A stretch of 64,000 bases of DNA from assembly GCF_027595985.1 (NCBI RefSeq), contig NC_073303.1:189710095-189774094 (forward strand). Direction: 5' to 3'. Below, piece after piece: positions 1 through 11,654 of this stretch (its first letter is position 1; each line of letters starts with the position of its first letter). Origin of the DNA: Sorex araneus. Taxonomy: Eukaryota > Chordata > Mammalia > Eulipotyphla > Soricidae. A program made the position numbers and the translations under genes. The notes under the pieces are model-generated. The model did not search any database and was not told the DNA's origin. It saw only the letters and a list, made by a program, of their open reading frames with translations.

Positions 1-170
1 CGGAGATTGAACCTGGATCAGCAGTATGCAAGGCATATGCCCCAGCCACTGTACTATCACTCAGCCTCCCTACTTGGGGGCCACCCCTGCAGTGCTCAGG
101 GATGATAGCTCTTGGTGGTGGGATCAGACATGTCAGGGAGTACATTAGCCCCTGCTCTCACTCTAGCCAC
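1..170 (-). repeat. SINE short form, truncated, plus a second diverged piece
   Basis: attgaacctggatcagcag through ctatcactcagcc is the tRNA-like head on the minus strand. 77-170 is a weaker piece. Confidence 0.7.
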
Positions 171-371
171 TTTAGTAAACTATTTTTAAGCAATAACTGC
201 CTTGTTCCGGTTTGTCCCAGTTTTCCACGCTTATTTTATATATACTCAGGCACTCTGTGAATGTCAGTGAATTTTTCCACGATTGCACTTACGGAAGCAT
301 TTGTCAGGAAAGGTATATTCCCTTTAAGTGGCAAAATTAATGAGCTAGGGGAGTCACAAGAGTATATAAAG

Positions 372-642
372 GGAATCACTGTTATCCCATTCATCATCGA
401 TTTGCTCGAGCAGTGTCTCCATTCGTCCTAACCCTGAGATTTTAGCAGCCTCTCTTTACTCGTCCTTCCAAACAGTGCCGCATTAGAGGCTCTTCAGGGT
501 CAGGGGAATGAGACCCATCATTGTTACTGTAATTGATATATGAATACGCCACAGAAGCTTGCCAGACTGTCCCCTGTGCGGGCAGTAGACTCTCAGCTAG
601 CCACGTTCTCCAAGAGGTAGAACTAGGCTATCAGATGAGAGG
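372..642 (-). repeat. SINE long form, variant with unusual middle and head
   Basis: Tail cactgttatcccattcatcatcgatttgctcgagc, then a middle section (cctgagattttagcagcctc) shared only with 55145-55445 and 62295-62560. It ends gaactaggctatcagatg. Confidence 0.75.
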
Positions 643-1384
643 CCACGCGCGTGCTTCCGGGTGCTTGGTTTTATAGTCTCTGGATGTTGGCCATTGATGG
701 GATTACACAGCACTGGGGGCAGTCCCTGGGTGTGACCGCCTAGCTACTGGAAAATGGGAAATCTGGGCGGAAGAGGCCCAGTCATGATCCAAGCAGCCTT
801 GGAGATCTCAGCCCTGGGTTCTGCACACCTGGGTTCCTTTGTCTGTTCCTTCATGTGTGAGGCTCATGTGGAGAGTGGCCTTGAGCATGACAGTGGCTGG
901 GTTTCGGAGGTCTTCAACTGCCAGGGCTAGCAATTCAGTGGATTGAGTCTTATCCCAGGGGTATGTAAATCTGAAGTACAAGAAACCTCTGGATCAGTCC
1001 AAGGATTTGTTTAGTCTCCTTTGGTAACTGAATTTTGTTTGTTTAGCTGCTGCCTTCCAGGACAAACTCAAAACTTTTAACTTCTTTATCAAACTCTTTA
1101 CAAATTAAGATGGACTGCCAAGGATCTTCTGTTTGGCTCCAGGATTTTTCCCCTGAGCACTAAGGATTTCAACCAATGCACCACCTTGGTACTCATTTTT
1201 GAACATTCCCGAGGGGGGACCTGGGGCTGGAGGGACACAAGAGTTCAAGGCTCCCTGAGAGTAGTGGACCCTGTCAGGTGCTTCTCAGCCCCTCGTCAGC
1301 TGCATAGACTTCGTGATTCCGACAGGCCAAGATTATCGACAGCCATGGGGATCACTGTTAGTCACGTTTGTTTCTTTTTCTCTG

Positions 1385-1500
1385 TTTTTGTTTTTTGGCC
1401 ACAATTGGCAGTTGTCAGGCCTTACTCCTGAGATGCAGAGGTCAGACATGTGCATGGTAAAGTGCCCTGCTCTCAGATTCCTCCAAATAATTCCTTCCGT
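1385..1500 (-). repeat. SINE short form, diverged
   Basis: ttttttggccacaattggcag, then ccttactcctgagatgcag and gtaaagtgccctgctctcag. Confidence 0.5.
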
Positions 1501-1537
1501 TGTTAAATCAATTTACTTCTTGTACTACCTTTATCTG

Positions 1538-1752
1538 GGCTGGAGTGATAGCACAGCGGGTAGGGCGTTTGCCTTGCACGCAGCCGACCCGGGTTTGATT
1601 CCTCTGCCCCTCTCGGAGAGCCTGGCAAGCTACCCGTGGCGTATTCGATTTGCCAAAAACAGTAACAACAAGTCTCACAATGGAGACATTACAGGTGCCC
1701 GCTCGAGCAAATCGATGAGCAACGGGATGACAGTGGCAGTGACAGTGACTAC
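1538..1752 (+). repeat. SINE long form
   Basis: gggctggagtgatagcacagcgggtagggcg through gggatgacagtggcagtgac. It has an A-box-like head and B-box-like gggtttgattcc. Confidence 0.95.
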
Positions 1753-2285
1753 CTTTCCCTGGCAAGCGGGCGGTTGTTGGTGCCTCCTCGCTGGGGCGTC
1801 CTGTCACCTAGGTTACGTAGGTTACGTGCACAATCACTCCCCAGGGGCCACCCGCACTCCCCAGGCCGCTGCGACCCCAAGGCCCACGATGGTGAAGGGA
1901 ATAATGCATTAAAATTTATTTTATTAATTTTTTTCTTTTCGATGTTTATAAAACTGCAGGTCTGCAGTGAGGCAAGCAGGTAGATAGGGAAGGGCCTCGT
2001 GGCAATGGAGTTCCTGGAAATCAGTAAAACCCAAGGCTGCAAAATGCCTGCCCACCCGTTGTAAGTATAGGAATTAAAGTTTAATAAAAGCCTTCACCTG
2101 GTGCCAACGCAGACTCTGAGGAAGCTGGACCACCCCACCCCCACATGCAGAGAGGACAGACCAGCCAAGACAGACTGTGATGAGGGCCAGAAGGGAAGAG
2201 CCCTTCCTTTATCCTGGTATCTGATACCTCTCCTGTCTGCAGGAAATTCGGGCCAAGACAACCTGAGGAACCAGCGTGGATTAGG

Positions 2286-2448
2286 GGCTGGAGGGATAGT
2301 ACAGCGGGTAGGGCATTTACCTGGCATGCTGCCCACCTGAGTTCTAATTCCTGACATTCCATATGGTCCCCCAAGAACCGCCAGGAGTAATTCCTGAGTA
2401 CAGAGCCATGAGTAACCCCTGAGCAGCGCTGGATGTGACCCAAAAAGC
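2286..2448 (+). repeat. SINE short form
   Basis: ggggctggagggatagtacagcggg through gatgtgacccaaaaagc, then the (AAAG)n tail. Confidence 0.95.
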
Positions 2449-2449
2449 A

Positions 2450-2545
<96 letters not shown>

Positions 2546-2608
2546 GAAAGAAAGAAAGAAAGAAAGAAAGTTAAGTATTACAGAAAGAAAGACAATGTTA
2601 AGTATTAC

Positions 2609-2683
<75 letters not shown>

Positions 2684-2705
2684 AAAGAAAGAAAAGAAAG
2701 AAAGA
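2449..2705 (+). repeat. (AAAG)n microsatellite, compound
   Basis: About 250 bp of AAAG units grow from the tail of the SINE at 2286-2448. The tract is split by two copies of ttaagtattacag (near 2571 and 2597). Confidence 0.95.
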
Positions 2706-2719
2706 CAATCTTAAGTATT

Positions 2720-2930
2720 AGAGACCTGGGGATGATAACGGCTCTCTGCTCCTTTGGAGAAGCCTGCAATCTCTCTCGAATGCATTATTCTCTCTTTCTC
2801 TCCCTCCCTCCCCTTTCTCAAAATCTCCAAATAAAGTCTGTTTTTTTAACTCCACTGCTGGTCTCCTGAAATTCTTTTCTGTGAGAAAGGCTAAGACTCT
2901 AAAAAGCCTGGAGAAGGCCTAGGACTGACT
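2720..2930 (+). mobile_element. Possible endogenous LTR fragment (R-U5-like)
   Basis: aaatctccaaataaagtctg, then ctgctggtctcctgaaattcttt and ctgtgagaaaggctaagactc have the look of a polyadenylation signal followed by a U5-like end. No internal viral genes are seen nearby. Confidence 0.3.
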
Positions 2931-3204
2931 TTTCCTGTCAAGAGCAATTCCGCACCCCAGCCTGAGTCCAGGGCTTCCTGAGAAATCTAGTGGCGAGGAT
3001 TAACCCTCACTGTGCAGAGCAAGTGGCATCAGGTGTGGCCACCCAGTGTGCTGGCTGATTGAGGTCTGTGCTGATCGCAGACTGGGTCAGTCCTTGATCA
3101 GTCCTCGCCTTCCCAGGCAGCCCCTGGGTGGCAGAGCTGGGTCAGGAGGAAGCAGCTGTCTCTCTTTTCCGCTTCACATAAGCGCCCCCCCCCCCAACCA
3201 CACC

Positions 3205-4310
3205 CACCTCAAGGGAAACTGATGGAAAGTTTTGCTGTGGCCAATGACCCTCTTTTGGGGGCCATGTGCTGACCTTTCTCTAGACTTGTGTGAGCACTCT
3301 CCCCCAACCCCTCCCAGTCTTTCTCCATCCCCTCAGCAAAGATGACTTCATTTCTTATCTGTTGAGGGGCTGGAGCGATAGCACAGCAAGTAGAGAGTTT
3401 GCCTTGCATGCGGCCGACCTGGGTTCAATTCCTCCGTCCCTCTCGGAGAACCCGGCAAGCTACCAAGAGTGTCCCACCTGCATGGCAGAGCCTGGCAAGC
3501 TCCCCATGGTGTACTCAGTATGCCAAAACCAGTAACAACAAGTCTCACAATGGAGACATTACTGGTGCCCGCTCGAGCAAATCGATGAGCAACAGGATGA
3601 CAGAGACAGTGACATCTGTTGAGAGTATTTGTCCTCTTGGGAAACTGCAGCCGGTCCTGCGGGTACTTCTAAACTACACTTTTCTTTGTGTCCTTTATCA
3701 TCTTCTTAGGGAAAACACTGCCTGGACTTTGCAAACAGCATGCTACCTTTACTCCAGAACGCTCAGCTGGTTTGTGAAATGTTCTGAACCAGGGGTTAGA
3801 CTAATCTGGGAGAAACCAGGTATCAGCGGGGAGCCCTCGAGGACAGGCGCCAGGCAATGTGCTCCTGTTTTCTGAAGTATTTACTTAGATGCTGAGGAAT
3901 TGGTTCCAGAAAGGCCTAAAACCTGCTCAAGCTCTGTCATGAAATATTTGGGCAGTTTCCCAAAGCATCTTTCCACTGCATCCAGGCTAAATTTAGACAA
4001 ATGAAAGCAAAAGATTAGTTCAGAGACTACATTTAATTTGTTGTCCCTAACCCCACCCCCAAAAAGTGTTCAGAGTTCCTTCTTTCTGGTTTTGAGAGTA
4101 TGTATAATGTTTTGGGGAACAAGTACAGGAGACATTTTATTTAAAGGTCTCCCCCAAAAGCCACAGGTTTCCCTGTTTATAAGTCTTAAGGACCATGTCT
4201 TTAATGACTGGCTACTTGCCCATATATTTTCCTATTTTTCCAACATTCTGAGAATTTTTCTTGGTTTTCTAATGTTTTCAAATTTTGGTTATGGAGATGC
4301 GAACATAATG
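3205..4310 (+). repeat. Diverged duplicate segment, copy 1
   Basis: By eye, roughly 70-75% similar to 25838-26830, in the same orientation. Matching landmarks are gagcactctcccc, gcaggtacttct, ttctgaagtatt, aaaacctgctca, cagtttcccaa(t/a)gcatctttcc and aggctaaattt. A long-form SINE interrupts it at 3367-3612. It could be an old interspersed repeat or a local duplication. Confidence 0.8.
3367..3612 (+). repeat. SINE long form inside duplicate copy 1
   Basis: Flanked by the duplication atctgttgag (before ggggctggag and after gacagtgac). The complete site is absent from the paralogous segment at 25.9 kb. Confidence 0.95.
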
Positions 4311-4771
4311 CTATATTTTAATGTAAATAAGACAACATTTTGCGCTTTGTAATTCACTGTGGTATGATAGCTTTCTAAACGTTCTCCAGTGTATATTCTT
4401 GGCATATCTGGAAAATACCACAATAGTCCCTTGTTTAATATCTCCCACACTTTTCTTGCCTTTCCATTTAATCTAGTTTCAGGGAAAGGAGAATCTCTAG
4501 TTATTTCTCTGTGAAAATTGCCTACTACTTAATTAGATAAGGGTTTTTTATGCTTCCACCCCATTTCTTTTAACTTTCATAGTTCTGTTGGGAATATATC
4601 AATTCCATAGTTATATTTAAGATGTTTTGTCATTATTAGTGTTAAATTTGTTTCTTAAAAATGTGCTCATATATTTTGTGGTTAAATAATTTCTCTTTTT
4701 TTACCAATAGAAACATGGAGAAAAGAATTATGAGAATTTGCCACCTGAGTGAAAGTGGACTTGATTTTGAA

Positions 4772-5018
4772 GTCACTGTCACTGTCATCCCATTGCTCAT
4801 CAATTTGCTCGAGCGGGCACCAGTAATGTCTCCATTGTGAGACTTGTTGTTACTGTTTTTGGTATATTGAATGTGCCATGGGTAGCTTGCCAGGCTCTGC
4901 CGTGCGGGCAAGATACTCTCGGTAGCTTGCCAGGCTTTCTGAGAGGGACGTAAGAATCAAACCCGGGTCGGCCGCATGTAAGGCAAATGCCCTACCTGCT
5001 GTGTTATTGATCTAGCCC
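4772..5018 (-). repeat. SINE long form
   Basis: gtcactgtcactgtcatcccattgctc through gtgttattgatctagcccc. Confidence 0.95.
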
Positions 5019-5329
5019 CGCAAATCGAAGAACAATGGGACAACAGTGTTACAGTGCAGATTTTGAAGTATAAAAAAAATAATTGGAGTGAAGAAACCCG
5101 GCGGGCACCACAACACCAGAGAATTCTCCAGGCCCCATACCGAGCCAATATCTCCGGGACCCCCAGAGGGAGCAGGTGCAGTCTCCTTGCCTTTTCCAGA
5201 TGGAATCCCGGCGACCATGAGCTTCTACAAGCATGGCTCCAGTATGTGGTACAGGACTATTCCTCTGAAGCTGATATACAAAGTGTATACCTTTCCTGAT
5301 ACACCAAGTGAGCAATGAAAAATTAATGA

Positions 5330-5895
5330 TCTAGCGTCTGCCCCTGCCCAAAACTAGAGAGAGAGCGGTGACATACAGGGCCTCACGGGGGGTGGGGGGG
5401 AGGGTTCGGGGAACCGGCCCCTCTCCTCACCCCGACAAGGCCCCGAGTTGCCGCCCATGAACGGCTTCTGGCTCCTGAATGGCCATGATCCCAGAGGCAC
5501 ACAGACCAATCTCAGAACCCAGTGGCTTCTGGCAGAAATCCCTCCAGATTTACTACTAAAATATAAGAAATCCAAAATGCTCTCATACCAGCAATAGAAA
5601 ACAAATGATCTAAGGATGCCTTTTCGGCAGGTCTGAATGTTGGGGAAAATTCCAAATAATAATGGTGGATCTTTTGTCGAAATATTGAATGTGATCAAAG
5701 CGGAGGGAGAGTAAGGTGGAAATCATCTGCCACATAGCTGGGGGTGGGGGGTGGGATGGGGGTATACTAGGGTTCTTGGCGGTGGAGGGTGTGCACTGGT
5801 GAGGGGATGGGTGTTTGATCTTTGTATGACTGAGACTTAGACTGGAAAGCTTTGTAACTGTTCTCATGGTGATTCAATTAAAACAAAAAGTGTTT
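5330..5895 (+). mobile_element. LINE 3'-end fragment
   Basis: The same family as 7752-8110 and 11944-12430 but in opposite orientation, ending catggtgattcaattaaaac. Shared landmarks are ggaaaattccaaataataatgg and tgaatgtgatcaaag. Confidence 0.6.
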
Positions 5896-6154
5896 GACCT
5901 ATCCCCCCCAAAAATTGATGTATTTTATTATGTAAAGACCCTGTTAGTGATACTTCTAGTAGCAGTAGTGAAAATATAGAATGAATGAGATGAAGACTTG
6001 GAGTCACTGAAGGTGAAACCAAGATTTGTCAGAAGACATAGATGAATGATGTGATGGTACAAAAAAAATTTAGTTTTCAGAATAATTTTTAGTATATGGC
6101 CTACAGTTACTCATTGGACCACAAGTTCTTTGAGTTTTGGTTTAATAGATTGAT

Positions 6155-6322
6155 TTTGGGGTTGGGGATCACACCAGTGATGTTGAGGGCTTCCTCCTGG
6201 CTCTGCTCTCAGGGATTACTCCTGGCAGTGCTTGGGGAGTGTATGAGATTGAACTGTGGATTGAACCTAGCTCAGCTGTGTGTAAGGCAAGCTCCCTACA
6301 TGCTATATTATTGCTCAGGCCC
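6155..6322 (-). repeat. SINE short form, diverged
   Basis: gggttggggatcacaccagtg through tatattattgctcaggccc. Confidence 0.8.
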
Positions 6323-6429
6323 TCCACTGAGTAATGTACATCATAAGTATTTTTTTAATAAATACTATTGAGTATTCTTGGAAGGTGAGGGGGCATGAAA
6401 GTATTTCAGGCATGAAAAACTGCTAATAG

Positions 6430-7035
6430 ATGGGTTTCATGCATAACACAGACCTGCAGTGTCCATTCCCACCGTATATCACTGTCCCCATTATCCCAAC
6501 TCCCCCCCCCCTTCTGTCCCCACTCACATTCTTCCCATGTGGTAAGTTTCCTACTGAAGACCAATTCTGTTCCTTTCAGGTGTTTGTTATACCCCTACTT
6601 TGTTTCTCTATGTCCCTCATAGGAGAGAGATCAGTGTCTTTCATTCTCACCAACATTTAGTATGATACTCTCCAGATCCATCTATGTAGCCACAAATTAA
6701 ATGATTTCATATTTTCTTATAGCCTAGTAGTATTTTATAGTATATTTGTACCATAGTTTCTTTATCTTTTTTTTTTTTTTTGCTTTTTGGGTCACACCCA
6801 GCAATGCTCAGGGGTTACTCCTGGCTTTGCACTCAAGAATTACTCCTGGCGGTGCTTGGGGGACCATATGGGATGCCGGGGATTGAACCCGGGTCGGCTA
6901 CGTGCAAGGCAAACGCCCTACCCGCTGTGCAATAGTTTCTTTATCTTGTTATCCGTTTTCAGGCACTTGGGTTGTTTCCAGATTTTTGGCTATTGTGAAT
7001 AACTTTGCAGTAAACATAAGAGTGCAGATATCTTC
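6430..7035 (-). mobile_element. LINE-1 3' region, interrupted by a SINE
   Basis: ctccagatccatctatgtagc, the stretch tagtattttatagtatatttgtaccatag and ttggctattgtgaataactttgcagtaaacat are the reverse strand of the L1 ORF2/3' region. The SINE at 6768-6938 splits it, flanked by the duplicated atagtttctttatc. Confidence 0.8.
6768..6938 (-). repeat. SINE short form
   Basis: A T17 tail, gctttttgggtcacacccagc through ccctacccgctgtgc, inserted in L1 with the duplicated atagtttctttatc. Confidence 0.95.
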
Positions 7036-7042
7036 TGAGTAG

Positions 7043-7287
7043 CACTGTAGCACTGTAGTCCCGTTGTTCATCGATTTGCTCGAGTGGGCACCAGTAACAT
7101 CTCCATTGTGAGACTTGTTACTGTCTTTGGCATATCGAATATGCCACGGGTAGCTTGCCAGGCTCTGCCATGTGGGCAGGATACTCTCAGTAGCTTGCTG
7201 GGCTCTCCGAGAGGGATGGAGGAATCGAACCCTGGTAGGTTGCGTGCAAGGCAAACGCCCTACCCACTGTGCTATTGCTCCAGTCCA
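7043..7287 (-). repeat. SINE long form
   Basis: gcactgtagtcccgttgttcatcgatttgctcgag through gctattgctccagtcc. Confidence 0.95.
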
Positions 7288-7736
7288 TGTCTTCTGAGAA
7301 GCTGGATAAATATTTTTAGACAGACTAGATTATCATAGATATGTGATAGAAAGTGTAAAATCTTTTATTCCTTCATTGGGAGGAAATAAATGCAAAAGGT
7401 TTCATTGACTGGGAGTTATTTGACTTGAAGTTACAAAAACAATGATCTCAAAATTAATTTCATAATTTTGCTACCAACTTTGAAACACATTCATAACTAC
7501 TAAAGATGTTTTGTAACTAACTTTAAAACAACTGTTGACCTCAGACAAACTATCTACATGACAATATTTTCATATTTGACTGATTTCTGGAAAAGAAATG
7601 AGTCAAGGAAAAAGCCAAGTCTATTCCTAAAATCTGTTAGTGTAATGCTGACATTAGCCAACATTTTTATTTCTTTAAAAGAGTTCTTGTGTACAAATTA
7701 AAATATATAAAACAGTTCCAAGTCTAGAAAAGCTAA

Positions 7737-8578
7737 AGCAGGGTAGAATTTTTAAAATTTTTTATTGAATCACCATGTGAAAAGTTACAAAGCTTTCAGG
7801 CTTAAGTCTCAGTCATACAGTGATCGAACACCCATCCCTTCACCAGTGCACATGTTCCACCACCAAGAACCCCAGTATACCCCTCATCCCACTCCCATCT
7901 CCCCACCTGTGTGGCTGAGTGATTTTCACTTTACTTTCTCTTTGCTTTGATTACATTAATATTTCAACAGGAAACTCACTATTATTATTTGGAATTTTCC
8001 TCCAACAATCAGACCTGCCAAAAAGGCAGCATTTGATAATTTGTTTTCAATTGCTGAGAATGAGAAGAGTGTATGAGGTCGGTTTTGGATATCTGGTAGT
8101 TTAGTAACTAAGTCCAGAGAAATTTCTGCCAGAAATGTATTACTGCAAGCTCATACCTCTGTTTAGTGGGCCTTATAAGATGGCAGTCACCATGCCGCCG
8201 CCGGGAAAAGAGAAAAACCTTTCCCCTCCCCAAGCAGCACGGGGCCGTAGCTTAGTTCACAGTCTAGCGGCATTTCTGCAAGAAGCTGCTGGTGCCAAAA
8301 ATTGTTAGTGGGCCTCCGGGATCATGGGCGTTCAGCAATGGAGGAGCCACACGCGTGCGGCCACTTGGGTCACATCTGAGCGGATAGCAGCATCAGTAAT
8401 TGCAAGTGCCCCCCCTCTCCACCCCCCCCCCCCCCGCCCCGGTCCCAAGATCTCCCACTCGTCCCGTTGCTGCAAGCTCATACCTCTCTTTAGTGGGCCT
8501 CATAAGATGGCAGTCACCACGCTGCTGCCAGGGAAAGAAAAAGCCGAGAGAGAAAAACCTTTCAGCAGGGTAGAATTT
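7737..8578 (-). mobile_element. Retroelement (LINE-end family) with target-site duplications
   Basis: The block is flanked by agcagggtagaattt at 7737 and again at 8563. It starts with a T/A-rich tail (minus orientation) and the LINE 3'-end sequence ttgaatcaccatgtgaaaag, shared with 11944 and, inverted, with 5870. Inside, an 80-110 bp direct repeat occurs at 8145-8224 and 8468-8562. No coding capacity is seen. Confidence 0.65.
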
Positions 8579-8639
8579 AAAAAAAAAATTTTTTTTTAAC
8601 CTTAGAAATGGTTCTAAAAGAGAAGAAAAGTGCCTGCCA

Positions 8640-8785
8640 TAGGTGTGTGTGGGGGAAACGGAGGACATTGGTGGTGGGAAATGTACGTTGGTGAAGAGAC
8701 TGGTGTTGGAACATTATATGACTGAAACCCAGTCATAAACAATTTTGGAATTGTGTATCATTGTCATTCAATTTAAAAAGGGTTC
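8640..8785 (+). mobile_element. LINE 3'-end fragment, short
   Basis: gaggacattggtggtggg, then gttggaacattatatgactgaaac, ending in tcattcaatttaaaa. A similar piece lies at 35370-35480. Confidence 0.5.
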
Positions 8786-9559
8786 TAAATAGGTTTGAAC
8801 TGGTTCAGCATTGGGGACCACACAGTTTAACTGCTTTTGTCTAAGTGAAAGCTAAATTTGAGCCGAAATAGGAACCAAGGCAGCTGGGAGAAAGAAACTA
8901 AAGTGACCAAAGAAAGTATTCAAATACCAGAACTTCTAATCATTTATTTAAAAACTAAGGCCTGGTATCTGTCTTGCCTTCATAGTTTTGCCAATTTAAA
9001 TGATCATTTTTTCAGTATCTGAGGCCCTTTTTCCTCTCACGTTTATGTGTATAAATATATAATGAATTAAGATTTCTGAACTGCTGTTTCTCCATAGAAT
9101 TTTGAAAGTGCTTTTTGAGAATTTAAGCAATCTCTGAAAAGCCATTTTTTAGCTTGCAGAAAACTAGAATTGAGAAAAGTGAGAAATGATTATCTTGGTT
9201 CTGAATCCGCCAATCACAGACTGGACTAATGTTTGCCTCCAAGGAACAAAGCCTGTGCATACTAAAGAAAATAGACATTCTTTGAAAGCATTTGAGTTCA
9301 AAAATATAATGTGGAGGGAACAAAGATAATTTTGTCTTTCTTTGCTGAGAATTCCCCCTCCGCTGGTTTCTAGGGAGAATGAAGCATCATCATTTCATCT
9401 AAAAAGTGTGGATTAATTTCAAACTCACAAGAAATGATAGTCATAATGCAAAGTTTTCTGAGAACACTAATTTGCACATTGCTAGGGGATAAAAGTCTTT
9501 CAAAGTGTAGGTTGAACGTTTTAGGAAATAATGGTTTAGAATCAGTATCATTGGCAGGA

Positions 9560-9932
9560 TCTGGGGTCGGAGCCATAGCACAGCGGTATAGCACTTGCAA
9601 CGTGACCCAGGTTCCATCCTCCGCATCCCATATGGTCCCGTGAGCATCGCCAGGTTTGCCCTCACCCCACCCCTCAAGGGAAAAAAGCTAGCATCCTAGA
9701 TAGCACAGCGGTAGGGCGTTCGCCTTTCACGTGGCCGACCCCTGTTCGATTCCTCCGCCCCTCTCAGAGAGCCCGGCAAGTTACCGAGAGTATCTTGCCT
9801 ACACGGCGGAGCCTGGCAAGCTACCCGTGGTGTGTTGGATATGCCAAAAACAGTAACAATAAGTCTCTCAGTGAGAGACGTTACTGGTGCCCGCTCGAAC
9901 AAATTGATGAGCAACAGGATGACAGTGATATA
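9560..9932 (+). repeat. Two SINEs in series (short form 9560-9685, long form 9692-9932)
   Basis: ggggtcggagccatagcacagcgg, then a second head (tagatagcacagcggtaggg) ending atgacagtgata. Confidence 0.85.
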
Positions 9933-10518
9933 TAGAAATTATTAAAGAAGGAGTGCCGTATTGCGTGACCCTTTTTTTCTCTTCAGAGGTGTAATACACT
10001 ATTTTATGGTTTGATGTTGATTTGATAGTCTCAGATCAGCCAAGTTCTGTTCTCACTAATCAATGAAAGGAGCAGGTTGTACTTGATGGGTTTTTTTTGT
10101 TTTTTTTGCTCACCTCTCTGGTGTAGAGCCGCTTCTTACCTTGAAGAACCTGTTGACAGCAAACAAAGGAAACCCTCACCCCAGCTTCTTCCACTCCAAC
10201 CTGGAGGAAGTGATCTTCTTTGGGTATTTGTTCTAATTTGTTGATTTGTATCTCTTAGCCAAAAAAATCATTAAAATGTCATCGTGGGATTAAGTTTAAC
10301 TGCCTCAATGTAGCTTGCTAAGGTTTGTTACAGGAAATTCACTGCAGTTAAATAAACTTTTCCTGGAACTTCAGAGGAATCTTAGCTTTTGTATGAGCAG
10401 GATGAGTGTTGAGGATGGAATCCAGTACCTCTCTGCCAACTGCTTCTGCTTGCCAGATGGAAACCTCCAAGTGTGAATATTTTTGAAGTACACTTCACTC
10501 AGGCTTTTTAGAGTGTCA

Positions 10519-10706
10519 GTTTTTTGTTTGTTTGTTTGTTTGTTTTGTTTTTGGTTTGGGGCCACACCCAACAGTTCTTACTCCTGACTCTGTGCTCAAG
10601 GATCACTACTGGCAGGACTCAGAGGGACCCTTTGTGGGCCTGGGAATCAAATTTTGTCATCTGTGTGCAAGACAGTCACCTGCCTTCTATCCTACTCTCA
10701 AGACCC
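10519..10706 (-). repeat. SINE short form with (TTTG)n tail
   Basis: gtttgtttgtttg, ggccacacccaacagttctt, then caagacagtcacctgcc. Confidence 0.8.
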
Positions 10707-10879
10707 CCCCTTTTTTTTGCCCCTACAATGTATTTTGTCTCAAAAGTATAGTAGCCACATTCTACCACTGCTGCCACATGAGCTCATCTATGGGCTTCAG
10801 AGACTCCTGAGTAAATCTCGAACAAGATTAACTAGCCACACATACTTCCCGGATCTGGGTTGACCTTGGGAGGGCTAAG

Positions 10880-11510
10880 CCCCTGCCCTGCCAGAGCCCT
10901 GGAAGCAGAACTCACCCCAACAGCTGCCCTCCTGCCTACAGCTGGATTCCATCACTTCACAGCGCAGAGATGTGAAACTGCCAAAAGTTTCAGATATACC
11001 AGGGTTTTTGGGCTTAAAACTCCAGGCTTTCTCCGAGTAGGCCTGGGCAACCTCCCCCCCATCCCCAATTCCTCCATACCCAGTACTTCCGAGAGCTGCT
11101 GTGTGTAAACCCAGTTAAATCTGAATTTTCTGCAGGAACATCTCCAAACTACTAACATCCCAGTAGGAGCACACCAGATTGAATGGGAATGAATGTAGAA
11201 GCTAACTAATCTCAACTAACAGGAACACGCAGAAGGCTCAACTAGCACCATGAGCTTTAGTAAACCCTCAGACAAGTACTGAATTTCCCCGTAGTGAGAT
11301 ATAACAATTTTCACAAAATGCTCTTTCACTAAAGTGAATTTTGATTATTCCGTGAGCCATTTAGTGGTAAGAAGCAACATAAATAAATGGTTGTTCACCT
11401 GTTATGGGAGGAGGCTTGAAGGGTTGTTGGGAAAATGGAGATAATAATGATGGAAAGTCACTGGGGTCAGAATATTGAATGCCTGTAATAAACGAACAAC
11501 TTTCATATCA

Positions 11511-11515
<5 letters not shown>
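10880..11515 (+). mobile_element. Interspersed repeat, LINE-end-like family Y
   Basis: Shares many phrases with 14640-15320 and 21710-22060 (aacatctccaaact, agcacaccagattg, cagaaggctcaact). It ends in gaatattgaatgcctgtaataa and then the (GT)n tract. Confidence 0.6.

Positions 11516-11516
<1 letters not shown>

Positions 11517-11546
<30 letters not shown>
11517..11546 (+). repeat. (GT)n microsatellite
   Basis: About 15 GT units. Confidence 0.95.
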
Positions 11547-11549
<3 letters not shown>

Positions 11550-11654
11550 GAGGGGGCAGAGTAATAAAATTACAAGTACAGTAGCTTTGACCAGAGATAA
11601 GTCTTATTAACTCTTCGCTATTTGATCTTGATGTGAATCAGATTTAATCACTTT

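Noticed and set aside
1551-1600. A- and B-box-like promoter sequences in many places, resembling tRNA genes
   Set aside because: They are the tRNA-derived heads of SINEs. No cloverleaf with acceptor stem and anticodon arm is intact.
2435-2869. 144-codon Lys/Glu-rich open frame
   Set aside because: It is the translation of the (AAAG)n microsatellite.
5050-5330. Possible short gene (frames at 5012-5318)
   Set aside because: The sequence leads directly into a LINE 3'-end fragment, and frames are open on both strands without similarity to a known protein. More likely part of the repeat.
10140-10235. Exon-like stretch (cttaccttgaagaacctgtt through ggaggaagtgatcttc) with a possible minus-strand donor
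   Set aside because: Short frames on both strands match nothing I know, including ATP5PF exon 3 or JAM2, so there is no support for a gene.
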